Below, in pieces: positions 21,201-35,556 of a stretch of DNA of 64,000 nucleotides (position 1 is the first letter of the stretch; the number at the start of each line of letters is the position of its first letter). The stretch is taken from NCBI GenBank assembly GCA_029721435.1, contig CM056576.1, positions 120,641,166 through 120,705,165 on the forward strand, in the 5' to 3' direction. The notes beneath the pieces were generated by a model. The model did no database searches. It was not told the DNA's origin and saw nothing but the letters and a program-made list of their open reading frames with translations. A program made the position numbers and the translations under genes. This stretch comes from Gymnothorax reevesii. Its lineage: Eukaryota; Chordata; Actinopteri; Anguilliformes; Muraenidae.

Positions 21201-21705
21201 ATAAGGTTATTTTAATATAATGTATAGTAAACCAAAAGGGGTGGAAAAAAACACATTAATACATTGCTCTGAGACATTCAATGATTTCTCCTCAAGTGCT
21301 TCCGTTGTTAAACGATAGTGGCGTAGTTTACAGCCTCCAGCCAATGAGGTGCTTCATTTGTTTTTGTTTTTTATTTTTTTGTCACTCATCAGGAATGACT
21401 CCTCCAGTAAAGTGGACAAACATGGTTTAAGGCCTCTAATGTGTGTTCCTAATGAGCCCTTTGTACACACTGTGCTTCATCTGGTTTGAAAGATTTTTCT
21501 CGGCAGTGTCGGACGCAATCTTGTTATTCACACTGCTCTTTGCAAATTGTGGAAGCGATGTAATTATGAGCTCGAACAGTACTTGGATGGGGCATTTCAT
21601 TGACAAAATTCTGTATGTTCAAGGCAGAGGTTCCGCAGGTTGGCCATATTGGGACAATCTTCCATATGGTCAAATATGACTCAGTGTTAGAAGAGATGTG
21701 TCTTG

Positions 21706-22432
21706 TGTTATGACTAAGGCATGCATTTGTATTTAGATTGTGTTTTTATGCTTGGAGTGCTGCTGTTTTCCTTTGCTGTCTTCCGGTTCAGTGATCTAGG
21801 TTGCTGATTGGACAACAATTAATTGCACACGGCATAAAGGAAAGTCGCACCAGAAGACGGGACCCCGCCTCCTTCCTTCCTTCCAACGTGGTCTACGCAG
21901 CATGTACGATGATTCTTTGTAGGCGCTTGTAAGAATTGTAAATCGGAAGATGCAGTTCGTTGTGTGTCTTTGAAAGAGTCTGAAAGAATTGTAAACCTGG
22001 CGATGCAGTTTGTTCTGTGTCCTAGCCTTTGTAAGCTCTTGTCAAGTTTGCATGTTCGTCTGTGTAAAGTGGTGTATTGGTATTGAAACCTGAAACATCG
22101 CAAATGTAAAGAGTACTCCTGGACTCAGGTGGGGGGGAGCTGTTTTTTTTCCCTTACGGTATATATGTATTTTTTCTCCTGTGTCGTACGCGCATAGGTA
22201 GGTTAACGTATTGTTCTTTTTTTCTTTTTTTTTGATATCAGGTAAGAGTAATATGTAGGGTTGTTTTTGTTTGTTGTTTTCTGCTATACCCTCCCTGACG
22301 TCGCAGAAAACTCCTCTAGAATAAAATCGAAAGTTTCGATTACATCTTTGGTTGTTGGTTTTCCTTGGAAGTAAGGAAGGAGCAGGTCACTTTTTATGCT
22401 GCGCTCCGGTTTCCCCTAGGCCGGGCGTAACA
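21706..22432 (+). mobile_element. Solo LTR with CTTG target duplication
   Basis: The 727-base block starts TGTTATGAC and ends GGCGTAACA, so it has TG..CA ends inside a TGTTA/TAACA inverted repeat. CTTG lies on both sides (21702-21705 and 22433-22436). Inside are a TATATAT promoter-like site (about 22161), an AATAAA at 22320-22325 close to the 3' end, and an imperfect direct repeat of about 70 bases (AAGAATTGTAAATCGGAAGATG / AAGAATTGTAAACCTGGCGATG regions, about 21930-22000). No internal gag or pol is adjacent. The likely origin is recombination between two LTRs; the family is undetermined. Confidence 0.65.
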
Positions 22433-24622
22433 CTTGGATGAAGTGATAAATGAGGGTCCTTAACTGTCTCCAGCCAAAAAAGATGTCTTTGCTGCCAGCA
22501 GGGGGTTCCTAGAGATTCTGACTAAATTCCCCAAATTGCCACCAAATCATGCCCTAATTTTAATTGGCTGAACAAGAATATCTCTCATTCAGTGTCAGCT
22601 GCTGTGATGTGATGATTTTGATGTAAAAATGTTAAATATATGACTATTGATTCCATTGCTTGATCCAGTAGATTCAGAAAGACAGACCATGGTAGAATAG
22701 GGCAGGGAACACAAATTGGAATGCAGTGTTGATGACAGAGTTGAAAGCTCCACAAGAATTATTATTTTTAATGTTGTGCATTTACACATCCAGTTGACCC
22801 ATGACAGAATGTTTAATGAATCGCGCCTACCTCTTTTCCCCCCTTCTAATACAGTGAACACTAACTCGCTGTGAATAAATCTGAATTCAGTCACTTTTTC
22901 AGACAGGAACAATATCACCCAAATGTATTATTATTAATGCGGTTACGCTAAGGGGGATTTTTTTATGAATATGATCATGAAGACCCATCTTAATTTCTTT
23001 CTTTACGCTTAGGTATTCTAGTTCTGATCTCTGGGCGTCAACACTTACATGAAAAAGTATTCTCGTTCATCTCTATTGCAAATTTCATCAGCGTATGCGG
23101 TAATTTTAATTGCTATGTTACTCCAAAAACTGCAGGAGAAGAAGTATTCTTTACTCAGTGAAGATGAAACTTTAACTCTGAGTTAACAGCCAATTTTAGG
23201 AGAGGACTGACCTATGAGAAAGAGCGGGAGACATGACCTGAGGCATGCTGGGAATACAAAGCAGTAATTTGTCTCTGGCGCAAAAAAAAGAGGGAACATT
23301 TCAGACCTTGTCTGCAGTCCAGCTGGGGTGAGGGTGCTAAAGGTAGATGCTAATTGGACGACACACTCAATTATGTTTGAGCCATGAAACATACTGTCTG
23401 CCCATATCAACCTACCACAGGGGTCAGCAAGGGGTCCTCTGTTCTATTAATGATGTCTTCACTGTATTCGCTGCCTGGCATTTCTGCCACAATTACGACG
23501 AGGCAGAAAAGAAGGGTTTTTTTTTTCTATCATAAACAGTTGCAGTTATATTTCACTGTTTTTGAAAAGGTTTATTTTTGGTGTTAAAAAAAAAAAAATT
23601 AAGATTACTCAAACTATTCCAGGGAGACTGGAATCACTACTCGCACACACAGAAACACACACACACAGAAACCTTCAGTGATATGTATATATGGCTGCCT
23701 CTGAATTTTTTCGAGTGTTTTTTCTTTAGTCCCAGAGGTAGTGGCTTGGTTGAGTCAGTAGTGCGATCAATGATGCCTCCGTAATTGGAAGTGCTGGAGG
23801 CAGACACAGATCCGCGGGCTGATGCCCTTGTCAGAAGGAATGGGATCATGAGGGGCAGGAAAAAAAAATACAGAACAAAGGTAGAAGATAGAAAAAGCAG
23901 ATGGAGTAATGAGGCTGTCTTTTTATTTACCTCGTTATAGCACCCCCCGATATTTGCCTTCCTTTAAAAGTGAATTTAAAAGTGATTATGAAGTACGCCA
24001 AACAATACCGTCATGCACAGGAAAATGGACGATAAGGCCTAAACATAAGCAAGTTGTATTGGTGCCTAAGCATAACTATTTATCAACGCTTTAGCAGCCA
24101 CTGAATAATACTGTAAAATAAGGACGCCAAAAGGCCCCAAATGTAGACATTTATGCAAGAGTGTTGCTATTTGATGAGTCAAGATGAAACCAAACTGGAA
24201 TAAAGCTGTTCCAATAGGTGCAAGACAGATCAGAAGAGGTAGAATTCATTTACAGCATCACTCAGCTCAGTTTTAAACAAGTATTTAGATTACAATGTCA
24301 GCATATGTCTGCTATTTTAGGGAATTACAGGTAAGTAAACAAAACTGAAGAGTGCAGTGGAAAACAAGCACTACAAAACAGGAAAATCTATGATGCAGGA
24401 ATTGAATTATTTTGAATGGATGGTTTGGGGGAAGTTTTGTTGTTTTGACTGAGTATGTGAGGCTCAGGCAAAGGTTTGTCACTGTGAATACAGATGAGTC
24501 TTAGGACCACAATAGAAAATCTGCAGATACAAAACAGCGAATATGGCTACAGGTGTGTCATTTTCAAGTAAAGTAAGAACCACTCCTAGTATATTGTGAA
24601 AAAGACAGAAAAAAGCATTCTC

Positions 24623-25593
24623 TGTTAGGGAATGGTCAGGTGGACACCAGGTGCAGGATCCAGAAGGTTTTATTTGGAACCCTGACACAGGAAAGATGGC
24701 ACACAGGCCGAAAAGAAACACCGTGCACATGCACTGAGCCAGGAGAACCGAGGAACTCTGCCACAGGCAGGAGGGAAACTGAAGAACACACTCCTCGAGT
24801 GGCTAGAATAAAACTGAAACTAACTGAAGGGAATGCAGGGGGGCTCAGACAAGGGGCAGACAAGACATGGGCGCAGCAACACGAGCCTAGGGAATAATAC
24901 AAGGGAAAAGTCAGGAAACCGAAGTAACAAAGTCCCGTCTGAAGGTCTCTTCGATCTTCCCTGCTTAAATACACATGGGAGGAGGCGGGGATACGGAAGG
25001 AAATCTTCCTTGGAGACAGAAACACATGGGATTAATAAACAAATTCACGAGGACCGGGTTAACAATAATGACTTGAGACAAGACCCTGAGATGATCAATC
25101 AAACCAGACAATTTAGATTGAGGCAATCTAAACGTGACAAGTAAAAAGCACCTCGAGAACAGCAAGGAAAGCATAGCTTTAAACGCAGTTAATCAGGGAA
25201 AGCTTAGGAAGGAATTTACAAAAGCTAGAAAGGCTCGCACTCGCTAATGAGTTAATTAGGTTAGTAAGTACGTGATGAAATATTTACACATCCTTAAATA
25301 AGTGCTGGTTAGTACAGTTAGTAATGGCCCTATCAGAGAACACATTCACTCAGAGTTTTGCGAGACCCAGATTTAAACACAGGTGGAAGCCCAATGAATA
25401 AAATACCAAAGCCGAAACCGAAAGAGGAAACGTGATTGGACAACGAGACTCAGGCATTCAGGCTGTCACACAACATCACAGGAACCAGGCGAGGGGGAAT
25501 AGGTGGTCAGGCCGCGGGAATGGAGCTGTAATACAAATCAAGAGAGACACAGGGAAAAACGCACAAACAAGCACACAGGGCAGAATCATAACA
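24623..25593 (-). mobile_element. LTR-like block on minus strand (possible solo LTR)
   Basis: Read on the minus strand it starts TGTTATGATTCTG (25593) and ends CCTAACA (24623), giving TG..CA with TGTTA/TAACA inverted ends. An AATAAA lies near the minus-strand 3' end (TTTATT at about 24668) and a TATTTAAG-like promoter site lies mid-block. The flanks TCTC and TTTT do not match, so no target duplication supports it. It could instead be two adjacent repeats. Confidence 0.4.
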
Positions 25594-26067
25594 TTTTAAT
25601 CACTCAGCAAATGATTGGTGACAAGCATGATCAAGTCTAAAATCAGATTGGGTATGTTTTACAGTACATTACCATCACATCGGGAGAAACAGACAAATAA
25701 ACTCAAATTATTTGTCTTAAAAGTCCCATTTTATGCTGCCAAGTTGTTGCATTACTGGATGTTCAAAAGGAAGGGTTGAAAATGTTTTAGTCAAAAAAAA
25801 AAAATCCATAATTTCTAGACCATTTTGTGCATGTCATTCTCTCCTGACAGAAGAACAGGCTGTTTTGACTGGAAATCCCCATTACCATAAGTAGGTCTAC
25901 ACTGATTTGTTGGCAGACCTTACACTTTGTGTCAACTAAAAGCGAATAATCTTAACCCCAGGCTAAATTAGTCACAAGTTCAAAATACAGATGACCTGAT
26001 TTATTCATATGCAAAATGTGTACGGGAAGGTGATGTATGCAAACTAAGGAAGTTTGAGGATGGCACA

Positions 26068-26089
26068 TACACACACACACACACACACC
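26068..26089. repeat. (CA)n microsatellite
   Basis: An uninterrupted AC/CA dinucleotide run, followed by a shorter imperfect CA run to about 26107. Confidence 0.85.
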
Positions 26090-27771
26090 CACACATTTAC
26101 ACACACCCAAGTATGGCATGCTGTCGCTATACAGGTTTGACAACACTTGAAATTCAGTTTAAATTTTTACAAAAATCGTAAATAGTTAGCTACACAATCC
26201 CAGTTAGCAGTTTTTCATGAGCACTTGGAACGGAGCCCTAATTCTAAATTAATTCATTATGAATCCGACATTACATTGGCCCCAGATTTAAAAAAAAAAA
26301 ACAAAAAAAAATTTTGAGCGCTCAGAAGCTCAGAGGCAGAATGGGATTCATTTTTGGCAGAATGGTATTGTCGACAAATGTGATGAGAGAATTGTTGGAG
26401 TGAAGTGGGAACGAGCTTTGAGGAAGGCTGTAAGAGTGAACAGGACGCACAGTGAGAGCTGAAAGGAGTGAACTATACAGAACCAGTCTATTTGTGACAT
26501 GTAAAAAAAACTGGAATATTATTCAGCGTGAATCAAACACAAAAGTGGAGAAAGAGGGATTAACAACAAAACAAAGAGGACTTCAAAGTCAATGTTTTAT
26601 GTGAGGTTAGACATGGAGATCCCTGTACAGGTGGACTGAACTAGTAAAAAAAAAAGTATTTTCTGCAATATGAGTTGTTTTACACAAATATGATGGAATA
26701 TATATTTCAGCTAAATTCATGAGCCCTTCACTGCATTTCATGTAAGGCAAATACTTAAAGCAGAAAGAAAGGATCCTTCAAATTGCTTATAGCCATATTG
26801 GGGATGCTGTATGTTATCTAATAATTGACATTATGAAAAGCAAGACAAATTTTTACCTAAATATTGATCACTTTCTTGTAAAGCCAGTTCCTTCCACATA
26901 AGGATTCCTGCCCTGGAGTATTAAGGGAACATAGGCCTTTTTATGCAATGTAAAGAATCAACAGTAATGGTTACAACTGATTAAATTTGTAGGTGATATT
27001 ATTGATTTGACATAATGTTTCAGTTAGTCATGTCTTATCTTGTATTTACCAAAAATCTTTATCAGCATTTCGTTAAGACCACGAACACTGACCTTGGTTC
27101 TGATTATAAATGTTTTTACCCTTAGAACGAAAAAAAAAAAAGAAAAAAGAAAAATTACACCATGAATTTTGAAATCATTCGTAGGATATGAAGAAATTCC
27201 AATGCCAGGAAAAAGAATATTCATACGAACAAAAGATTCTGCGATTATAACCAAAATGCATTGTATTTTCAACAGCTCAGTGAATATTGCAATGTCTCAA
27301 AGGATAGTTCGGGATTTTTCACATGAATCTGTATGGCATCACCGTCTTTAGTCTCGAGCACACACACTGACTTTCCCCCGACAGTGTCCCGTGAGCCGAG
27401 TTCTGTCCAGTTTTGGTCAAAGCGAAAGTAGTTCAGGCAGGTTTTCTGGGGTCTGCAAAGTAAAACGTTTTTCTTCTCAAAACAGTATGTGTTCGAACAA
27501 GTGATTTATTTGCATACCAAAACCCTGGTAATCCAAAAAGTCACATCTTGTAATTGCTTGGTGCTACTTTCTCTCCTAATGTGAGCATTCTTACTGGTAT
27601 AAAATTTCCCAGCACTTCCTGACTGATATAGTGTGACTAATGAATAAATTATCACAGCTACTCACGTCATGAATGTTTCTCCAGGAAATGGACCGTGATG
27701 GAGAGAATTAGCCTTTGAGCAGCATATGTGCACACACATGCATGCACGCACTGATACACGTTCACACATAC

Positions 27772-27811
27772 CACACACACACACACACACACACACCCAC
27801 ACACACACACA
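27772..27811. repeat. (CA)n microsatellite
   Basis: CA dinucleotide run with one CCC interruption; upstream to 27729 are further CA-rich imperfect repeats. Confidence 0.85.
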
Positions 27812-29943
27812 GCAGGGCAATATGTGATAGTGCAAGCAGAGGTAACCACATTTACTTATAACCAATGCACAATACATTTTGCCACAGTTACTGAGACATG
27901 ATAAAGTATGCATCAGTTTTCCTTGGGCCAGCATTTATGTTAGATTTTTTTTCCCCAATCACCTGCTTTTAACCCTCCTCCGGAGTTTGGTCAAATCAGA
28001 CTGATTTTACAACCTTCCTGACGCATAAATGATGTGATTTTCATCCGATTGCCTCGAAACCTCATGATATCCTCCACACCAGGCACCTGAACATATAAAA
28101 TCGCTGATCGCCATTTTAATTGCATTTTGAGAGATTGATTCAACTTTGTTACACCTTAGGTGTTCCCAGTCAAAAATGACCGCCATAGGAAATGAATGGA
28201 CAAGACTAGATTATGTTCCTCTCTCATCTTCACCACACCACACATCCACACATCCACATCCCACCACCTCACCCCCACACAGCTTTCGCCCCAAACTCCG
28301 CCCCCTCCATCCCTTTCTCGTGCTTATGTACCGATGCCCCCACAAGAGCAACACCCCTCTAGGCCAAACATAACATCTTTAGTGTCAGTTGCGGGAAACT
28401 GTCTCTTCCTCGTGCTTTGTGTGCCCCACCCTCACCCCAGGTGAAACACACCTTCGAAATAAACTGAAGGTGGTTACGGGAACCTGCTACTATCTCGTGT
28501 TTTGTGCCCACTTACAACATGAACCACACCCTCAAGACTAACCAATGTATCATATCTCCGTACAGAGCACACATGTGGAATTTTGTTTGTGCCTTCCTGC
28601 CCGCCCACTCGCCCAGCCACCTCCACTTCCCCAATCTCTTCCTCAGCCACCTCCCACCAACCCACCCCCCCACAGAGGATGTCTGTGCCAGCTTTGAGCC
28701 CCTAGAGACAATAAAACTAGCCAAACATGCCACAAATGTCATGCCTTTCTTTGCCAGGCACACTCCAAGGAGATTGTACAAAAGTACATAGCCACTCGGG
28801 TGTGAATTTACCTGCTGGTTTGTTTGTCTTTGTGTAATCACTACAATTACTCGTGTTAGGCATTAGTTGAAGACATTGTTTCATTGCTGAAAAAGGTTTT
28901 AAACAAAATTGTGTGATGATTTATGGCTTTTGTGTCAGTACAAGAGCAGTTCAAATAGACCGCTCACATTAGACCGTGAACACTCAAATAAGGGGGGGGG
29001 TAACAATAGACACTGGAGGAGGGTTAACAGAAATACCCACAAGGGTTTCTGTGACTTGGTCACACAGAGGAAATACCTCCAAATGGCATTTTCTTCGTTT
29101 CCAACAGATTTCAGAGGACAAGCGAAGCCTCATTAGTCTGGCCACAGAACATAAACCTAATTGTAATGAAAAGCTATTTTTACCAGCCTAGACACCGTGA
29201 GCGGGTATTGGTTTCATTTATGTGTGTTTGTGTGTGTGTCCTCTTGGGCAAATTAGGTCCTTAAAACTGCTATTTTAAAGCAAATCACCACTCATGCTGT
29301 TTTTAGTGCTTTTCCTGGCGTTTCAATGTCTGCCTGCCTGTCTATGGATAACTTATATCACCGAGATAACGTCACAACCGTGCAAGAAACAATCAAGAAA
29401 CTTTTTGAAGGGCCTGAGTGGGTTTTGGCCAAGCAAAGGTCCTGGAAGTAGGGGGATAGGAAGAGAGGCTGGTGTGATCTCATTGCAAGTTGGTCTGTGT
29501 TTAACAAAATAGTTTGTTCACTATCACAATGAAAACACGTTGTTTATACACAGACCTCTCCATGACAACCGAAAATACAGCCACTTCTGTAATGTAGGCT
29601 TGGGGTGATTAAAGCATCATAGCCCATTAGCTATTTGCTGAGGCTAATTCGCTAAATGTATGGCCAATAACTCCAGTATCTTTGGTATATCCAACAATGA
29701 ATAATTCTCCAGACTTTCGTCAGTAGTTATGAATCACGATGTACGGCAAACATATCTCTAAAAATATTAAAATGACGACTACCCACGATTACTGAAAACA
29801 ACATTCGACAGTAGTCGACTTGAATCAACATTGCAGCTTCTTATTTTCCCTCGCCATTAACTGAAAAGCAAGCCTACACCATTCGCCTGCAGAGGTCACT
29901 CTTTCTTCTTTCTTAGGATTTGTAGTCCAACCAAACAACAAAG

Positions 29944-29950
29944 GCGCGCG

Positions 29951-29988
<38 letters not shown>
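29944..29988. repeat. (CG)n(CA)n compound microsatellite upstream of camk2n2
   Basis: About eight CG units run directly into about fifteen CA units, 350 bases before the camk2n2 start codon. Alternating purine-pyrimidine DNA of this kind can adopt Z-form. The following GC-richer stretch 29997-30341 is probably the camk2n2 promoter and 5'UTR, although no TATA box or start site could be fixed. Confidence 0.8.
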
Positions 29989-29994
<6 letters not shown>

Positions 29995-30296
29995 CTTCAA
30001 AACCCGGATGGATGACTTCACTGTTCCGCCTGGGTTTCCTTTATGATCCCGGGATCTCCCACTTTCCTCATCAGACTTCTCTGACCGCAGACGCGAACAC
30101 AGCGCTCATCGCTTAAGTCAATTCAACCGTCTCCCTCATCAAGGCTGTATCAGTCCAGGCTCGGCATCTTCGGCAGCTGGCTCTGCAAGAATATTTGCGG
30201 CTGTTTTTAAGTCTTTGGGACTTCTGCTCGACAGAAAAAGTGCAGTAAACTGCGGAGATCTGCATGTATTGACAATCTCCGAAAGATTATTACTGA

Positions 30297-31251
<955 letters not shown>

Positions 31252-32905
31252 AAGTGAAGATGCCTTGCTGACTTTTTATTTTAATCACCAGTTTGAAGCA
31301 CTTGTCGGCTGTGCATGTGTTCGAGGATTGTAAGGAGAGAAGATGGTACGAAGAACGAGAAAGAAGAAGGGAGAGAAAGAAACAGAAAAAAGAAGAAAGC
31401 AGATGAGATAGAAAGACCGAGATTTACATTGGGGTTGCTGGCAATTCTCCAAACGAAACCCGATTTAATACCACTGCTGCGCAGAAAGACACGGAGATGG
31501 CTGATTTGTGCTACTCCGGCTTTCACCTCTGCAGATGTATAGCAATGGATGAACTTGCCATTATTTCACCACCATCTTCTTCCAAAAAAGAGCTTACAAG
31601 CCACATAACGACAACAACTGGAAGCTGAATTGCATTAAGCTCTGTTTCTATAGCTGTACAGTATATAAGGTCGAAGATCCTCTTTTCCCACTACGTGCTT
31701 TTATAATGAAAACGATCGGCAACGCCGCATTCAAGGGAGCTGTTCCGTGCAGCACTGATCAAAAGAATAGAATGCATTCCGATTGCTGCTAGCGCTATCT
31801 TTTAAACAGACCAACTAGACATTGAAGTCACATTATTAAAATGACCCAGCGTATGTGTTCATGGAAGTTCTATACCACGATCTATTGTTTCGCGCGCGTG
31901 CGCGCGCGCGCTCTCGCATACGCACTCACACGCGAATTCTTTTTTGGTCTCGGGACCTGCATTGTAAACAAATGAACACGTTTAATAATTTTCAATGAAA
32001 CACTGATCATTATTCCCTTTTTCAGTGATACTGGTCGGCATCTTCAGTATCATGCATATCTGTTCGACAATAACAGTTAGCCTATAATCTAAATATCGGA
32101 AGACACACATTTATGGAATACATGAAATAACAACAATAACACAATGGACTGGAAAAGAGTTTATTTATATTTATTTTAATTCTTAAAATTATTTATGTTT
32201 TCGTCTTACGCAATTAAAAAGTAGACTTTTTTTTCTCCATTTCCTTGCATGAACTTTCGCGCTGGTGCCAGTACCGATGCCGTCGCCGTTCTTACCCTGG
32301 CACGCTTCTTTTTAATAAAATTCATATTTGTATTTTTATATCTAAATATTTGTTATTTAAAATGATATGCTAGTCTAACGTCTTACAATTCATCAACAAA
32401 AATGTTTGTACTTTGGAACGGACATTCAGATTGAGACTCCACCAGAGAAGGATTTTTTTGTCTGTCTCATTCTATATCAGTGTGAGACGTCTTTATTATT
32501 TTTTTAAGACTTACTGAATGTTTTTTTTCGGGGTTTGCACACATCAATGTTATTCTATTATTGAGAAATCGTATACTGTGACTTGAGCTTTGTTGATGGA
32601 TTCGTTAGAAATGGCAACTTTAGAGTCTATTGCACTGTTTACGAGTATCCTCAAATAACACGTTGTTATTTGACATAATTTTTTTGGACATGACAGTTAC
32701 GTTTTTTATTTATTTTGTACCATTATTTTCAAGACACTTAATATGGTTTGTTGTGCATGAAACCTTAGTACTTTCAAAAATGAAACATCATTTTATGAAG
32801 CAAAAAAGCAACAAAACGTCATGACATTCTAAGAATGATTCATTGTATATTATGATGCCATTTTCACTGTATTTGGTGAATTAATAAATGGTGAAAGATC
32901 ATTGT
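31252..32905 (+). promoter_or_regulatory. camk2n2: camk2n2 3'UTR with poly(A) signal
   Basis: A 1.6-kb AT-rich stretch without repeats or open frames follows the stop and ends at AATAAA (32883-32888). It includes a purine-rich segment (about 31327-31410) and an alternating CG/TG tract at 31891-31911. A long 3'UTR is usual for CaM-KIIN genes. The 3' end is inferred from the signal only. Confidence 0.6.
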
Positions 32906-33002
32906 TGTATTTCTTAATCATGAATCAGTCTGAGTGGGAATGCATTTCATTATTGAGTAAATGGTGTGTATGTAATTGCTGAATGCAGTGTGTAAGTGGG
33001 TT

Positions 33003-33013
33003 TGTGTGTGTGT

Positions 33014-33044
<31 letters not shown>

Positions 33045-33047
33045 GGG
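33003..33047. repeat. (GT)n followed by a 20-base G run
   Basis: About twelve GT units continue directly into an unbroken run of about 20 G. The G run may form a quadruplex and is a likely assembly-error spot. Confidence 0.85.
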
Positions 33048-33499
33048 TGAAGGTGGGTGGGAACTTTTTCAACATTACACAGAACGCCCATGTGAAGCTT
33101 CAACCAAGTCATTAACTGGCAATGGCCCCACTGGAAGGGCTCAATTTAAAAGAGGAAAAGATGCAACAGAGAATGATGATGTTGGTAATGGGTCAGATTG
33201 GTATGGGTGAACATTTCAGCAACAGGCAAATATGACTCCACTCTACATCATGAGATGCATTCATGATACTCTTCAATAATTCATAAAAATAAAAGGTCAA
33301 ATTTGCTGCAATAAGAGGAATCTCTTCCAAAGCTGATTATGTTTACATACTATACAGTTCAATTTGTAATTTTGCAGAAATAGCAAAAATAAATAATAAA
33401 ACAGAATGAATGTAAGACATTTCAAATGAGCTAAGGAAAAAAAAAAAACGGAATTTCAGTAGAATTATCAAACTATTTACATTTTTATCAATTCCTTCT

Positions 33500-33786
33500 C
33501 TCTCGGAAATAGGGGTACAGCAGGAGTCCATTTCTGTTCCCCAAGGTACATTCAGCACTTATGTACCCTTTAGGGCTGACATCACTGAGGCAGTCCCTCA
33601 AAGGTACTGCTGTTGTACCTTAGAAGTGGATTTTCATTTGTTTTGGAACCTAAAAGTACCTTTTAGACCCTATAAAGGTTCACACAGGTACCTTGAGGTC
33701 CTATTATTAGCCCTTGGGGGTACATAAGTGCTGAATGTACCTTGGGGAACAGAAATGAACTCCTGCTTAACCCCTATTTCTGAGAG
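33500..33786. mobile_element. 287-bp MITE with about 70-bp inverted arms
   Basis: Left arm CTCTCGGAAATAGGGG.. (33500-33567) pairs with right arm ..CCCCTATTTCTGAGAG (33716-33786). The pairing runs through GGTACATTCAGCACTTATGTACCC. The core repeats 'GGTACC'-like words. No coding frame and no clear target duplication are seen. Confidence 0.7.
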
Positions 33787-34276
33787 TGTTTGCATTCAGT
33801 TCAATTATACAGGTCTGTGAAAGCATATATTAAATATTTGTTATTACAATAAATAGCAACTGCATTCATCAGGAGTTGAACAACACATTCTTTGTAATGA
33901 TTACAATCAATTTCAATATCTGTGATATTGTTAGTTTTGATAACCAGATAAAGAGGCCATACAGAGAAATTCATATAGATAAAGCCAAAAGGGAATTAGA
34001 TGTTGATATTTGATCTTGCCTGAAGTTGTGAGGCTTGTTAGTGGCTAATACTCACTCTCCACTCTTTGAGGCTCACTGGACACTTCAGAGGAATCATTTG
34101 TCATTATTGCCTGCGCCATTGTGCCACAAAAATTTAACCCTTAAACTCTAATTTTTCACTTTAATTTTCCCTTGGGTAAGGTCAAAGTCATAAAAAGCAT
34201 TTTGTACATATTGTAGGATAATTTCACATACATATTTTGCATCTGCTCGTGGCAGCACTTCACTGAAGCTACATAT

Positions 34277-35310
34277 CTAGATCTTGTGCATCATTTTATA
34301 CACATTTTCTTGCAATTCAGTGGGGCATATTTGGGATCTTTGGAAAACTTAGGTTCTCCATCAGAAAAAAATAGGCCTGAAGTTCCATAAGTCTGAATAC
34401 AGCAGCTGAATTAGGCAGACTATTGTATGGTTCCATAGGGGTAAGCATAACACCTATATTCTTTAAGTCTCACCAACAATAACTACAAAAGTAATTTGTA
34501 AACTGCAGTTCAATGTGTTCAGCAGCAGATGAAGAATATGCCATTATGCAAATGCATTCCTTTAAAGATGGTTTCCAACTAATATAGCATAAAGCTAAGT
34601 GTGAATGTTCGGATGCACCAGGTGTACACGCCGGAATTTTAAAACCAAAGCATTTAGAACAAAGCTAATGTATTTCATCAAGTGATGCCGATGGACCACC
34701 AGATAGACCAATTTGTCTTAATTTTGAGTATTTGTCAACTAAATGACTGGATAGGTAAAGCTACATGTAAACTATTCCGGCAATGGAAAGTGCATTTTTG
34801 CATTTTGGTTAAAAAAAGTAGTTACATAACCAATACACTAATCACAGCCATTGAGTGAGTCTCTCTTTTTCTCTCTCTCTCTCTCTGTCTCTCTCAATGC
34901 CCCTCTTGTGGTCTCTCTTTGCCAAGTTGTTAAGTCATTAGACAATTTAACATATTAAACACTGATTTTTGCTTGAATTTCCCATCTAGTTGGTCCATGG
35001 TTAGTGAAAGTATTTTCCCCATATGGAGGGACAATGTCACGTACTTACTCTGTATTTGCTGGTTGCAGTGTTTCACAGAAACTGTATCAAACTTATATTA
35101 AGTGAAATATTCAAACCCATAATGCCATGTTTTTATTACACCGTTTAGAAAATATCAATATCTTGTGCATCATTTTTTACACATTTGCCTTTGATTCAGC
35201 AGGAGATATTTGGGATCTTGATAAACCTTGGGATCTTCACCAGAATTTAAAATACACAGCAGCAGCAGCTGCATTTGACAGACCCCCATATGGAATCGCA
35301 CAGTGGTAAA
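34277..35310 (+). repeat. Diverged direct repeat pair (34277-34440 and 35154-35310)
   Basis: ATCTTGTGCATCATTTTATACACATT.. and ATCTTGTGCATCATTTTTTACACATT.. (shown in part) start two copies about 880 bases apart. Both continue with ATATTTGGGATCTT and then a CAGCAG-containing segment with further matches. Divergence is roughly 20-30% by eye. The open frame in the second copy is short and unlike any family I know. The rest of 33787-35370 shows only a CT-rich tract at 34861-34895. Confidence 0.5.
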
Positions 35311-35370
35311 GAATAAATGCTGATCACACAACCTAACTTTACAGAGTTCAGAAGTTCTGCGAGTTGGGAT

Positions 35371-35556
35371 CTGCTCTCTGGGACCTGGAGAGCCACGTGG
35401 TTTGCTAATTTTTGTTATTACTTTTCACTTCAATTCAGGCAACTGATGATGCCGTTAACTAGCTTTTACTAGTAACTTCGGTCTGAATTCAGATGCTGAT
35501 TTTAAAATGATAACAAAAACCAACTGACCCAGTGGCTCTTCATAACCAGAGCTGCA
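35371..35556. mobile_element. Diverged palindromic MITE
   Basis: CTGCTCTCTGGGACCTGGAG (35371) and the region AGAGCCAC..TTTTTGTTAT match, in reverse complement, GATAACAAAAACC..GTGGCTCTTC..AGAGCTGCAG (to 35556). Arms are about 80 bases with many mismatches, so the element looks old. Confidence 0.4.

Noticed and set aside
23637..23849. Minus-strand frame with 'SARGSVSASSTSNYGG' as an exon
   Set aside because: Composition is exon-like, but there is no usable donor or neighbouring exon and no family recognised.
24636..25025. 129-residue minus-strand open frame
   Set aside because: Lies inside an LTR-like block, low complexity, no family similarity.
29944..29988. CRISPR-like or other spaced repeat array
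   Set aside because: A plain dinucleotide microsatellite without spacers; the DNA is eukaryotic.
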